64,000 bases of DNA from Acidobacteriota bacterium (GCA_016715865.1 JADJXM010000020.1:1-64000); one strand, 5' to 3'; shown: positions 9,184 to 31,323, counted from the stretch's first letter. The notes: generated by a model from the sequence alone, not told the origin. Numbers and translations: made by a program.

Positions 9184-9489
9184 TCACTTAGATGCGCCTT
9201 CTGCAATATACAGATAAAGGGCGGCAGTGCCTGACTTATCCACAAAACGCCGTGAGTTCATCTCTCCCAAAACGCCAGAGGGAGAAGCTGAGTGGCCGCA
9301 AAAAAATATCATTGCCTGGCCGTTTTTACAACAGGTAGTGCCAGCCAGGGTGCATGAAGTGAGAGTTGGTAGCTTGGAGGGCAAATCGAGTAGTCTTTGA
9401 CCAGAAAGACCAATTCTTGGAGAAAGGACGCACCCGAGATGCTCAACCCAGAAGAGATGATACAGGTAATTGAGCAATGGTGTCAGCAA
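9184..9489 (-). other. Open frame of doubtful coding status before the operon
   Basis: A 101-codon minus-strand frame ends 15 bases before the membrane-protein start. Its last third (MIFFCGHSASPSGVLGEM and onward) has a protein-like look, while the first part does not. It may be the 3' end of a first operon gene cut off by the IS66 remnant that begins at 9518. An overlapping plus-strand frame (MLNPEEMIQVIEQW, from 9439) is no better supported. The stretch probably also holds whatever promoter now drives the operon; no clear promoter was identified. Confidence 0.25.
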
Positions 9490-9517
9490 GTCAAAGAAAA
9501 TCTAGCCGAAGTAAAGC

Positions 9518-9797
9518 GTGTCCTTGCGGTAACTCGGTGTGACATAGCCTCTGCCAATACTTTTTCCTCACCTTCGGTATCGAAATTCTTCTATCCGAGG
9601 TGATCATGAAAACGACAATTCCCGCAGACCTGCTTGAACTCAAATCTCGATTCGACACTTGGCACGCTCATCGCAAATACAAACGAGAACCGATTCCCGA
9701 TGAACTTCGTCAGGCGGCTGTTGACCTTGGCCGTCGTTATCCACCCTCAATCGTTCTCCGCACTCTGAAGATCGATCTCCAGCGAGTGGAACAATAG
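9518..9797 (+). pseudogene. tnpA: IS66-type left end with truncated tnpA
   Basis: The left terminal repeat GTGTCCTTGCGG at 9518 is followed by a near copy of the leader and tnpA start found at 48.88-49.15 kb. The coding part runs from the ATG near 9606 (MKTTIPADLLELKSRFDTW) for about 60 residues and stops after LQRVEQ, where the intact copy continues. Similarity ends at 9796. Immediately afterwards, GTGTTCTTACGGTGGCGCGG (9797-9816) closely resembles the outward right-end repeat of the same element family, but in an orientation that cannot close this copy. It therefore marks a second, unrelated IS66 end or a rearrangement. Confidence 0.8.
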
Positions 9798-10018
9798 TGT
9801 TCTTACGGTGGCGCGGTTGATTTCGATACTCTAATCCGGGTTGTCAAAATCATAGCGGACTTTTTACAGTGAGATTACAGTCAACTGATGCCCTTGGAGG
9901 GCGTATTTACAGCGGTTTGCAAATGAATAGCTAGAAATAGCCGTATTGAGCAAACCAACCAGAAATGTCATCAACGGAAATTTGATCAAACCATCACATT
10001 CATCGTGACAATTCTCAA

Positions 10019-12754
10019 CTATTTCATCGAATACCTGAACCGATACTTCCCGGAGCCAACCTCTACCACGACAGACTCACCGTCCTGACGTCCCTTGATC
10101 GCCTTCCCGCTCTCGTGAACATCGGCGAGCAACGCTTTCGGCAACCTGACAGTCGCCCTCGTATTCGCGGGCACTTCGACGGACAGATCGAAGACGCCAT
10201 CCTTCATCTCCCAGCTTGATGCGACCTTTCCGTACGGGCTCGCATGACTTGCGCGCACGGAAGTGAAGCCTCCGCCTGGCCGAGGCTGAATCAGGATGTG
10301 TTTATAACCCGGAGCCGACGGGTCGATCTCGATGCCGGCCATGACGCGATACATCCAGTCGCCGATCGCGCCGTAAGCGTAGTGGTTAAACGAATTCATC
10401 CCGGCATCCTGGAACGAACCGTCCGGCTTCTGACCGTCCCAGCGCTCCCAGATCGTCGTCGCTCCCTGTTTGACGGGGTAGAGCCATGATGGATACTCCT
10501 CGCGCCTGAGCAGCAGATATGCTTCGTCGAGATAGCCGTAACGGCTGAGCGCGTGGCACAGGTACGACGCCCCGACAAAGCCCGTGGTCAGGTGTTTGCG
10601 CTCGCGTATCTCCTGCGCCAGGCGTTTGGCCGCCACCTGTCGCATCTCTTCCGGCAGCAGATCGAACTGCAGGGCGAGGACGTAGGCCGTCTGAGTGTTT
10701 TCGCCGACGCGGCCGCGTTCGGTGACAAACTCGCGATTGAATGCTGATTTGACCTTTCCCAGCAGTTCGGCATATTTCGCGGCATCCTCGCGCTTGCCGA
10801 GGATGGTTGCGATACGCTGCAGCAGATCGGTCGAATGGGCGAAGAATGCGGTGGCGATGAGGTCCTTGCCGGTGGTCGCGCCGGGATAGTCCGATCGCGT
10901 AGTCGCGAATGCCAGCCAGTCGCCGAAATGGAAGTCCCCTTCCCAGACGTAATCGTCGCCGGCGCGCGTTCGCATGAACTCGACCCATCTGGTCATGCTC
11001 TCGTACTGCCGTTCGAGAATCCGCGTGTCGCCGTATGTCAGGTACATCGTCCACGGGATGATGACAGCGGCGTCTGCCCATGCGGCTGAGCCCGCTGCCG
11101 GCGCATTCGGTTTCGAAAGCACGTCCGGAATCACAAACGGTACGCTGCCCGTAGCCAGTTGATCGGCCGCGACATCGCCCATCCATTTGGTGAAGAAACC
11201 CGCGACATCCATGTTGAAGGCGGCCGTGCGCGCGAAGACCTGGGCGTCTCCGGGTCCAGCCCAGCCGCTCGTCGCGCTGCGGACAATCAGTCGGAACATC
11301 CAGGAAATTGCCCTTCTGCCCCCACAGGATGTTGTGTTGCAACTGGTTGATAAGCGGCTGTGAGGTCGCAAACTCGCTGGCCGGCCTGATGTCGGAATGA
11401 ATGACGACGCTCGTCAGGCTGTTGAGATCGAGTTCACCCGGATAACCCTCGACTGCGACATAACGAAATCCCTGAAAGGTGAAGTGCGGCTCGTAGACTT
11501 CAACTCCGCCACCCTTGAGCGTGTACCTGTTGGTCTGCTTTGCGGCGCGCAGGTTGTCGATATAGAAATTGCCCTGTTTATCAAGCACCTCGGCGTGCCG
11601 CAGCGTGACGGTTGTCCCGGCTGCCCCCTGCACATTCATCCGCACCCAGCCGACCATATTCTGTCCGAAATCGACTACGGTCTGCCCGGCCGGAGTTTTA
11701 TGAGTTTGACAGCCTTTACCTCTTCGATACGTCGAACCGGCGGACCGGCAGGGGCGATCAACTTCTCTTTCGAATGATTGACGACCTTCAGTCCCGCCCA
11801 GTCGGCATCGGAATAGGACGCCAGCATCCAGCCTGGCTTCTCGATCCGTGCATCATAATTTTCACCATCGTAGATGTCGGACATCAGAATCGGGCCCGTC
11901 GAGGCTTTCCATCCGGCGTCGGAACCGATCGTCTCGCTTCGGCCGTCTGCATAAGTGATCTGAATCTGCAGCAGCAGCGCGAGCTTGTTGCCGTATGTGT
12001 TGCGTTGATTCGAAAAACCCAGATTGCCGCGATACCAGCCGTCACCGAGCATGACGCCGACGGCGTTCTCTCCGCGCTGCAGCAGTCCCGTGACATCATA
12101 GGTCTGATATTGCAGTCGTTTGTTATAGCTGGTCCAGCCTGGAGTGAAAAAGTCCTCTCCGACGCGCCTGCCATTGAGATGCATCTCGTACAGGCCGTGG
12201 CTCGTGACATAAGCTCTGGCGGATTGAATGGCGCCGCTTAAAGTGAACTTGCGTCGTAGCATCGGAGCCGGGTTCGATTTCGAGGTGTCTTCGGGAAGAT
12301 CGGCCTCGATCCAGCTCGCCTTCCAGTCAGTGGCCGAAAGCAGTCCCATCTCCCACCAGGCTGGCACGCTCCAGTCCGAAGCCTTCCCCGCGCCGTCCCA
12401 GACGCGAACCTGCCAGTAGACTCTTTGTCCCGATTGCAGCTCGGGGCCTGCATACGCCAAGTGGATCGATTCAGATGCCGCGACCCGGCCCGAATCCCAG
12501 ACCAGATTGCGGTTCGCAGTCAGGTCGCTTTCATTGCGCGCGACCCGAATGTGATATGCCGATTGGACTACGTTGCGCGCATCGGACATGATACGCCAAC
12601 TCAGGCGCGGCTTGCGGATGTCGATGCCAAGGGGGTTTTCGGCATACTCAGTGCGCAGTCCGGTGACTTTCAGGTCCGATCCCTGAACATTCAAGTAGTT
12701 ACCCGGCAAGAGTAGGATCATCGAGATAATCCAATGAAAGATAATTGCAGGCAT
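10019..12754 (-). pseudogene. GH78 alpha-L-rhamnosidase with two frameshifts
   Basis: Predicted exported glycoside hydrolase removing terminal alpha-L-rhamnose from plant or microbial glycans. Start ATG 12754 has AAGGAG upstream, followed by a hydrophobic signal segment. The N-terminal part holds the GH78 beta-sandwich domains (PRLSWRI, YWQVRVWDG, YVTSHGLYEMHLNG, LGDGWYRG). The catalytic (alpha/alpha)6 part includes CPQRDERLGWTGDAQVF, HFGDWLAF, GFVGASYL and GATTIWERWDG. Two single-base changes break the frame: a lost A in an A run near 11690 (KLIKT) and an extra C in GGACCCGG near 11262 (LGWTGD). The second returns to the original frame. Restoring both gives about 910 residues, normal for the family. 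Either recently inactivated or an assembly artefact. Confidence 0.88.
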
Positions 12755-12840
12755 TGTTATGCTCCTTATAATTCATCGCCATCCTGGCGTCCTTGCGTTG
12801 AACTCTTCCTGTTCAGATCCGGTCATTCATACAAGCTATC

Positions 12841-14912
<2,072 letters not shown>

Positions 14913-15192
14913 CTTTTATATCCTTTCCACCCCCGCCGTCACCTTCTCCTAATTCTTCCATCAACTACTCAGTGTCTCGATCTTCTTCCCATTTCTTCAG
15001 GAGTATTTCAGCGCCCAAATTATGATATAGATAATTACTCTCATAAAAAACCCACTCAACCATGATTATGAAAAGGAATATAATATTCAGGAATCAGTAC
15101 CTACAGGGACGATGATCAACCGGGTCCCTGTTCGTTTAACACAAGGACAGGGCCCTGGGAGAGCGCAGGCTTCTGCGTAAGCCCTGAAGGAT

Positions 15193-18789
<3,597 letters not shown>

Positions 18790-18791
18790 TG

Positions 18792-18879
18792 TGGAGTGCG
18801 ACGGCCCGGCGTCGCTTTGGTAATCCGTCGGACAATCGGCGAAGGAGATACCAAAGCGACGCCGGGCCGTCGCACTCCA
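18792..18879. terminator. 31-bp perfect inverted repeat between convergent genes
   Basis: Arms at 18792-18822 and 18849-18879 are perfect reverse complements of each other (starting TGGAGTGCGACGGCCC) around a 26-base loop. It sits exactly between two convergent stop codons, so it may serve as a bidirectional terminator, although there is no T-tract. The very long GC-rich perfect stem also suits a dispersed REP- or MITE-like element. Confidence 0.8.
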
Positions 18880-18883
18880 AATT

Positions 18884-22429
<3,546 letters not shown>

Positions 22430-22767
22430 AGCCTGCTCCTTATGCCTCATTTTAGATGGATTGATCCCCAGGGATGTCCGGGATTGACGATCCCCTAGTA
22501 CAGCCGAGTTCAGCAAAGCGAAAGCGAAGGTGTTAGTCGTTTTTTGTCTATTTTTGGTGACGATGTGATCCCCATCACCGGATTGAGCGCATATACTAGT
22601 CAAATCTCCTTAATAAATTCAACCTTTTTGTACTCTTTTCAAATTTTTTGATTGATTAAATTAGACTTAGCATTTTTGCAGGAAAAAAGGCACAGGTAGT
22701 ATTGCCAATCAGCCGGAAATCCTTTACAACTCAAACTTAACACTGATCTAACATCTTCTTAATCAAT
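22430..22767. other. Divergent AT-rich intergenic region
   Basis: 338 bases separate the divergent starts of the TonB receptor and the DUF2490 gene. AAGGAG for the receptor start lies at its left edge. The middle (22600-22720) is strongly AT-rich and must contain promoters for both genes, but no convincing sigma-70 box pair, operator or riboswitch could be picked out. Confidence 0.5.
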
Positions 22768-23460
<693 letters not shown>

Positions 23461-23463
23461 TTG

Positions 23464-23580
23464 CCAGTTTCAAGTTTCCAGTTTCCTGTCGCTTCTTCAT
23501 GATTTGCTTTCAACCGCAATCTTGCTTACTGGAATAAACTTGCGCCGTCCAGAATACTGGAAACTGGAAACTGGAAACTA
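23464..23580. repeat. Inverted pair of GTTTCCA tandem units
   Basis: Left arm 23464-23487 (CCAGTTTCAAGTTTCCAG...) and right arm 23555-23580 (tandem TGGAAAC) are inverted copies of a 7-base unit around about 67 bases. It lies between the convergent DUF2490 and symporter genes and could fold into a terminator-like hairpin. Confidence 0.8.
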
Positions 23581-23586
23581 TTCCTC

Positions 23587-25350
<1,764 letters not shown>

Positions 25351-25464
25351 CGAGGGTCCTCCTGTTTTAGTAGTTTTCGGTAATGCGAGTTTGGCTGATT
25401 AGGTATGAATTACGGCAGAGTGTCAAGAGAATGATGAATGATGAATCAAGAAAGATTGCTTTAT

Positions 25465-25710
25465 GCTTTGTGAACTGAATTTTCTTGTCTTCAAGTCCGG
25501 AAGAAATTAATCGCAAAGTCCGCAAAGGTGCAAAGATATACAGGGAAGATCAGTGTTCGAATTATATCCAGCGGGCAATAATCCGGATATTCATATCCCC
25601 CAAAAATCTTTGCACCTTTGCGGCCTTTGCGATTAAATTCTTTGCCCCTTTGCGGTCTTTGCGATTAATTTCTTCCGGACTTGAAGACAAGAAAATTCAG
25701 TTTACAAAGC
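25465..25710. repeat. Foldback MITE-like element, copy A
   Basis: A 246-bp element with nested inverted repeats. The outer arms contain GAATTTTCTTGTCTTCAAG and its complement near 25695; inner arms are built from AATCGCAAAG(T/G)CCGCAAAG units. A near copy lies at 29712-29959 in the same orientation, including the central GATCAGTGTTCGAATTATAT. There is no room for a protein, so it would need a transposase in trans if mobile. A further imperfect inverted pair (ATGATGAATGATGAAT and complement) flanks it at 25431 and 25718. Confidence 0.85.
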
Positions 25711-25720
25711 ACTCAATTCA

Positions 25721-26971
25721 TCATTCATCCTTTATTTTGAGCAGAGAGCGGACCAGTTCATCCAGTTCCTGTTTCAGCTTGACGTGCCGTTCTCCCGTCG
25801 CCGGCCCTTCGAAACCGATGTGTATGCGCTTGACCAGTCCGTCACGGCCGACGAAGATCGTCGACGGATACCCGCCGAAATTGACGAGTTGAGGCAGCGT
25901 TCTTTCGATCTCGCCCTCATCGGTCGTGCCGGCCAGCAGCACAGGATATTGCACGTTGTGCCGTTTGATAAAGATCTTCATCTGCTCGATGTCTCTCTCG
26001 ACATCGCCCGTATATTCGTAATTCAGACTGATGATCTCGAGTCCCTGATCCCGATAACGTTCGTAAAAATCGTTGAGCACGACAGCCTCTTCGTGGCAGT
26101 TCGGACACCAGCTGCCGCCGATTGTGATGATGACGACCTTCCCTTTGAAGCGGTCGTCGCTCAGAGAGACCTGTTTCCGATCGGCGTCCTGAAAGCTGAA
26201 CCGCAGCGGTTCGGACGGATTCTTCATACGCATATACTGGTTCGGATCGGGCAATTTGGCCTGCACTCCGCCGGCGTCGCTGCCCGATTTATACGCGACC
26301 ACCTTGCGTTCCGAATTGATCAATCCTTCAAGCCGGCCCTCAGGCGTCAGCTTCGCCTTGAATAGATATGCATTGATCCCGTCGAACTTGCTCAGGCTGA
26401 CCTGGCCACGCTCGATCCTTCCTGTCAGAATCCCCCAGTCGCCGCTCAGTGGAATGATGGTCCCGATGATCTCGGAACCCCGCTGCCTGAAGATCGCACG
26501 CCAGACCCGCTCAGTCCCTCCCTCACCGACCCGCAGCACCCACTCGCCATTGATGTCGCCGCCCGGCTCTGCGGATGCGATTTGCACATCGCCTTTTGCC
26601 TTATTGCCGCGTCTCGCGCGCAGCGTCCGGCTCAAAATATTTTTGCGCAACTGCCGAGTGAACTGCCCGCGCAACTCGTCGCCGTTCAATTCGGCATTCA
26701 ATTCCCCGTCATAATAGTCGAATAACAGTTGCAGCTTCCTGCCATCCCACGATCCACTCGATGACGGCACCCGCTCATCTCCGTTGACCAGCGCCCCGGA
26801 GATCTTTCCACCGACATCATTTATCTCGAGATCAAAGGCGACCTCTTCGCCCACCTTGTTCAGGACAATCGCATCCCATTTGCCTGCAACAGTGGGGCTT
26901 TCCTGACGTGAACAGCCGGCACAACACACCGCCATCATCGTCGAAATCAATATATGTCTTGCGAATATCAT
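25721..26971 (-). CDS. TlpA-like thioredoxin-fold lipoprotein
   Basis: The start chosen is ATG 26971 (MIFARHILISTMMAVCCAGC), which gives a lipoprotein signal ending at a lipobox Cys; the longer frame runs into a repeat. The first 270 residues of the mature part contain two beta-rich segments (GKWDAIVLNKVGEEVAFDLE and GEWVLRVGEGGTERVWRAIF) of unknown role. The C-terminal 150 residues form a TlpA/ResA/AhpC-like thioredoxin fold: LSDDRFKGKVVIITIGGSWC, redox motif WCPNC, and GGYPSTIFVGRDG with the cis-Pro. It probably acts in the periplasm in thiol-disulfide exchange, perhaps in cytochrome c maturation, given the c-type cytochromes next door. Confidence 0.88.
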   Translation of the reverse strand: MIFARHILISTMMAVCCAGCSRQESPTVAGKWDAIVLNKVGEEVAFDLEINDVGGKISGALVNGDERVPSSSGSWDGRKLQLLFDYYDGELNAELNGDELRGQFTRQLRKNILSRTLRARRGNKAKGDVQIASAEPGGDINGEWVLRVGEGGTERVWRAIFRQRGSEIIGTIIPLSGDWGILTGRIERGQVSLSKFDGINAYLFKAKLTPEGRLEGLINSERKVVAYKSGSDAGGVQAKLPDPNQYMRMKNPSEPLRFSFQDADRKQVSLSDDRFKGKVVIITIGGSWCPNCHEEAVVLNDFYERYRDQGLEIISLNYEYTGDVERDIEQMKIFIKRHNVQYPVLLAGTTDEGEIERTLPQLVNFGGYPSTIFVGRDGLVKRIHIGFEGPATGERHVKLKQELDELVRSLLKIKDE

Positions 26972-27007
26972 TTTTTCTCTCACACCTTTTAAATTTCGAG
27001 TCGTGGG

Positions 27008-27080
27008 AATCGCAAAGGCCGCAAAGATCGCAAAGAATACCTGAATATATTTCTTTGCGATCTTTGCGGCCTTTGCGATT
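27008..27080. repeat. 30-bp perfect inverted repeat of the GCAAAG family
   Basis: Arms 27008-27037 and 27051-27080 (AATCGCAAAGGCCGCAAAG...) are perfect complements around a 13-base loop, using the same units as the inner arms of the foldback elements at 25465 and 29712. It lies between two minus-strand genes, so it may also end transcription of the cytochrome gene. Confidence 0.85.
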
Positions 27081-27086
27081 AATAAA

Positions 27087-27497
27087 CTACAGGAGCCTTT
27101 GAATCGACTCCAGATATATGACGAGTGTGGCGATCTCTTTTTTGGGCAGGACCGTTCCCCAGACCGGCATCTCACTGGTGCCGTGTACGTTCACGCCATT
27201 CTGTCCGGCGATCGCTCTCTTGAGATCTTCGGTCGGGAATCTTCCATTCTTCTTCTCGATTCTGGTCAGATCAGGGGGGATCGTCTTCAGAGCGGGAGTC
27301 ACGGGCCCACTGCCGCGACCATCAATGCCATGACAGCTGGCGCAGTAATGCTGGTATAGTCTGCCGCCTTCAGCCACCTGGTTGCTGTCCGCCCTGGCCG
27401 GTTTGTCCTGTGATCGCGGCACCCGAGGCACCTGAGCCACCGCCACCGCCAGACACCCAATCAGAACGATTACCAGAATCTGGAGTTTTTTGATCAT
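27087..27497 (-). CDS. Monohaem cytochrome c
   Basis: A 136-residue exported c-type cytochrome. A signal peptide (LVIVLIGCLAVAVAQ) is followed by a class I cytochrome domain with haem-binding CASCH in LYQHYCASCHGIDGRGSGP, and a distal Met ligand likely in TSEMPVWGTVLPK. It would carry electrons in the periplasm. It precedes the TlpA-like thioredoxin on the same strand, and a five-haem cytochrome is encoded 550 bases away on the other strand, suggesting a small redox neighbourhood. Confidence 0.92.
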   Translation of the reverse strand: MIKKLQILVIVLIGCLAVAVAQVPRVPRSQDKPARADSNQVAEGGRLYQHYCASCHGIDGRGSGPVTPALKTIPPDLTRIEKKNGRFPTEDLKRAIAGQNGVNVHGTSEMPVWGTVLPKKEIATLVIYLESIQRLL

Positions 27498-27530
27498 GTT
27501 TACCTCCCGGCACTTTCCTGTCTTTTTGAA

Positions 27531-27878
27531 TTATCGCATACCCGAGGCGACCTTATCTTCGCAGGATACACAGCGAATTGCTTCGGGCACGGCCAGTAAT
27601 CGCTGCTCGGGAATCGGCTCACCACATGCGACACAAATTCCATACTCGCCGGATTCCAGTCGTTCAAGTGTCTTTTCTATCTGCTCCATCTCCGCCCGGA
27701 TCTTCAAATCAAGCGCGTCCAGCACTTCGTCATTCTCTGTCTCTGTGGCCTGCTCGGCGAAGTCCTTCTCCAATGGTTGATTGACATGCCGCCGGTCCTT
27801 CATGATCTTGATCAGACGCGATTGAATTTCTTCATACCGGCTGGTCAAATTCTCCCGAATTGTGTCATATTCGCCCAT
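27531..27878 (-). CDS. DksA/TraR-type C4 zinc-finger protein
   Basis: The start chosen is ATG 27878 (MGEYDTIRENLTSRYEEI), which has AAGGAG at the right distance; the longer frame would need a TTG. The protein has an N-terminal helical hairpin and a C-terminal zinc finger with CVACG and CVSC about 20 residues apart, as in DksA/TraR proteins. EFAEQATETENDEVLDALD-like acidic residues lie in the coiled-coil tip region. Such proteins bind the secondary channel of RNA polymerase and adjust transcription with ppGpp. Which paralogue this is cannot be said. Confidence 0.9.
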   Translation of the reverse strand: MGEYDTIRENLTSRYEEIQSRLIKIMKDRRHVNQPLEKDFAEQATETENDEVLDALDLKIRAEMEQIEKTLERLESGEYGICVACGEPIPEQRLLAVPEAIRCVSCEDKVASGMR

Positions 27879-28049
27879 GACTGTCTCCTTTTTCAAAGTG
27901 AATGAGCAATTCCCGTACCTTGATTGATTCAGCTAAATGGCACGGATTACAACAGGTTACAGTCTTGATTCGGATGATTATTGCGTGTTTTCACGCATGA
28001 TTGTGGGGCTTTCCACACAATCGAACGCATCCGTGGAGAACTATTTATT

Positions 28050-28847
<798 letters not shown>

Positions 28848-28853
<6 letters not shown>

Positions 28854-29396
28854 CCCTTGAGAGCATCGGCCGTCAGATAGATAAAGACTGAGATCCTCGC
28901 CGTCTTTTGACAACCGGACCATTTTTTCGAATCTGAAGCCCGTTCTCTCAAGCACGCGAATCGAACCATGGTTGTGCGGCAGGGTAATAGCGGCGATGCG
29001 ATCCAGACCCAACTCTCGCCGGGCATACTCCAGAACACCCGATGCGGATTCCACAGCATATCCTTTTGAACGGTATTCCGGCAGGAATGCGTATCCAAGA
29101 TCGACATCATCCAGCTCTTCCCGCCTGATCAAACCGCAAATCCCGATCGCCTCCCCTGTTGCATTCAATTCAACCAGGTACAGCCCAAAACCGAATTTAT
29201 CGTAACTGGCCGCCGGCCCATTCAAAATATAGGCACACGCATCATCGACTGTCCTGACATTCTTGTCACCTATGAATTGAAGGAAAGAAGGATCATTCAG
29301 CAACTCGAGTATGAAATCCGCATCGTCCAGCGTCAACCTGCGAAGAATCAGCCGCTCTGTTTCAATGATATCAAGCATCCTGCCCGTATTACTCAT
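28848..29396 (-). CDS. GNAT N-acetyltransferase (RimJ/RimL-like)
   Basis: A 182-residue cytosolic acetyltransferase. TERLILRRLTLDDADFILEL at the N-terminus, GICGLIRREELDDVDLGYAF, the acetyl-CoA-binding stretch EYRSKGYAVESASGVLEYA and NHGSIRVLERTGFRFEK mark it as a RimJ/RimL-type GNAT enzyme. Substrate unknown; relatives acetylate ribosomal protein N-termini or small amines. The start overlaps the end of the upstream ferritin-like gene by eight bases, so the two are likely co-translated. Confidence 0.92.
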
Positions 29397-29676
29397 GCGC
29401 TATCGTTTTTTCTGTAAAGAGATAATCCTTCAGCTCCTTATCGAACGTCGGATCCTTGCGCCTGATCCACTCCAGCACCATGGCCGCATGCTCTTTTTCT
29501 TCATCCCTGTTATGGGCAAGAATGGCCCTCAAATCCTTATCCTTGCAGGCATTCACACGCTGGTTGTACCAGTCCACCGCCTCCAGCTCTTCCATCAGCG
29601 AAGTAATTGCCCGATGCATATCCCGCGTCTCATCCGACAGTTCCTCAATCGGTTCATGATAACCCTCGTTAGCCAT
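29389..29676 (-). CDS. Encapsulated-ferritin-like (EncFtn) protein without encapsulin neighbour
   Basis: A 95-residue two-helix protein whose pattern closely follows the encapsulated ferritins: EELSDETRDMHRAITSLMEE, LEAVDWYNQRVNAC, HNRDEEKEHAAMVLEWIRR and ELKDYLFTEK. The Glu, His and Trp residues that form the inter-subunit iron site in EncFtn decamers are present (E, EKEH). ATG 29676 is preceded by GAGAG. EncFtn proteins oxidise ferrous iron inside encapsulin shells, guided by a C-terminal peptide. Here the chain ends at FTEKTIAHE with no such extension, and no encapsulin gene is in the window. It may work without a shell or load into one encoded elsewhere. Confidence 0.85.
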   Translation of the reverse strand: MANEGYHEPIEELSDETRDMHRAITSLMEELEAVDWYNQRVNACKDKDLRAILAHNRDEEKEHAAMVLEWIRRKDPTFDKELKDYLFTEKTIAHE

Positions 29677-29711
29677 TTGATCTCTCCACTTTTTTTACAG
29701 ACTGATTACTA

Positions 29712-29959
29712 CTCTGTAAACTAAATTTTCTGGCATTTATGTCCGGAAGAAATTAATCGCAAAGGCCGCAAAGGGGCAAAGATATACAGGGAAGATCAGT
29801 GTTCGAATTATATCCAGTGGGCAATAATCCGGATATTCATATCACCAAAAAATCTTTGCCCCTTTGCGGCCTTTGCGATTAATTTCTTTGCCAATCTCCG
29901 CGGCATCTGCGATTAACTTTTTTCCAGTCTTGAATACAAGAAAATTCATTTTACAAAGT
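29712..29959. repeat. Foldback MITE-like element, copy B
   Basis: A second copy of the 25465-25710 element, same orientation and about the same length, sharing the outer inverted arms (TGTAAACTAAATTTTC and complement near 29945) and the GCAAAGG units. Its right edge covers the stop codon and last codons of the SET-domain gene, so either the element supplied the gene's present end or inserted just beside it. Confidence 0.85.
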
Positions 29960-30280
29960 ATTTACGCTGATCCAGCCGCGGCAGTCATCCGATTTGCACT
30001 GGCACTCAAAATTCCAGGGCGAGGCTGGAAGCGGAACCAGAATATAGTTGTATGTTATCTCTTCATTCTTTTCCAGATCCCTCAATGCAACCAGCCGCCC
30101 TTCGTCGTTGAACTCCGAATTCGGGCTGCACGAATGATTGGTCATATGCATCGGCATGACCTCTTTCGTCCAGTAATCGAGCATGTATATCGTCTCACCC
30201 TCTTCGAACCGACGGCTCGTGAAGAGTGCGTTCCCCTTTGGCCCGCAATCAACGACATGAAAATCGCCTGTTTCAGACAT
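29951..30280 (-). CDS. Compact SET-domain protein
   Basis: A roughly 109-residue protein with the hallmarks of a SET methyltransferase: ALFTSRRFEEGETIY (first strands), MTNHSCSPNSEFN (the NHSCxPN motif that binds S-adenosylmethionine), LRDLEKNEEITYNY (ELTFDY-like catalytic motif) and a post-SET-type CQCKSDDCRGWI. These enzymes add methyl groups to lysines of proteins; bacterial members are uncommon and their targets mostly unknown. The start is ATG 30280, which overlaps the TGA of the upstream membrane-protein gene (TGATG), implying coupled translation. Its last codons lie in foldback repeat copy B. Confidence 0.88.
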   Translation of the reverse strand: MSETGDFHVVDCGPKGNALFTSRRFEEGETIYMLDYWTKEVMPMHMTNHSCSPNSEFNDEGRLVALRDLEKNEEITYNYILVPLPASPWNFECQCKSDDCRGWISVNTL

Positions 30281-30804
30281 CAAAATTTATTCCCCTTTGA
30301 CCAAATCTCGGCACCGGCTAGAGTAAATCCAAGCCCGAATGAAATACCAGCGACAAAAAAAGCATAAGTCAAGGCATTTCCGCCCAGCATGAACCCACCC
30401 ACGCCGACCAATGTCGAAACAATCCAGAGCGCCGGAGCCCATCGCGATAGTATCCCGGCTCTCCAGGTTCCAATCGCCAATAATAACATACCAATGGAGA
30501 TTATCATCGCTCCGGTAGTATACAAGTCGACCTTCCCAACCATTCCGACCGGCAAAATAATCAGCAACGTGCCGATCATCGCCGTAATAAACCCGGCAAA
30601 TACAAATTTATCTATCTTTTCCTTCTGGAATCCATAAATGCCGATCAATCCGAAAAGGATCAGTATATCGATGACTGTATACAGTATTTCGATATTTCCG
30701 CCCGTACCCGATGAAATGAAGGGCAGAAACGAAGCCAGCACTCGCAGGATACCGGCGATTATTGCGGCAAGCCCGCACCAGCGGATTATCATTGTCGTTT
30801 GCAT
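30280..30804 (-). CDS. Six-helix membrane protein of unknown function
   Basis: A 174-residue protein made almost wholly of hydrophobic helices (ILRVLASFLPFI, IEILYTVIDILILFGLIGIYG, FVFAGFITAMIGTLLIILPVG, GAMIISIGMLLLAIGTW, and two more to the C-terminus). Asp and Lys are restricted to short loops. No transporter signature was recognised. ATG 30804 follows AGGTGAG. It is translationally coupled to the SET-domain gene. Confidence 0.75.
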   Translation of the reverse strand: MQTTMIIRWCGLAAIIAGILRVLASFLPFISSGTGGNIEILYTVIDILILFGLIGIYGFQKEKIDKFVFAGFITAMIGTLLIILPVGMVGKVDLYTTGAMIISIGMLLLAIGTWRAGILSRWAPALWIVSTLVGVGGFMLGGNALTYAFFVAGISFGLGFTLAGAEIWSKGNKF

Positions 30805-30815
30805 AACTCACCTGG

Positions 30816-31323
<508 letters not shown>

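Noticed and set aside
10386..11657. Separate protein in the middle of the rhamnosidase
   Set aside because: The first part is GH78 sequence after a frameshift and the rest is an out-of-frame reading of the catalytic domain.
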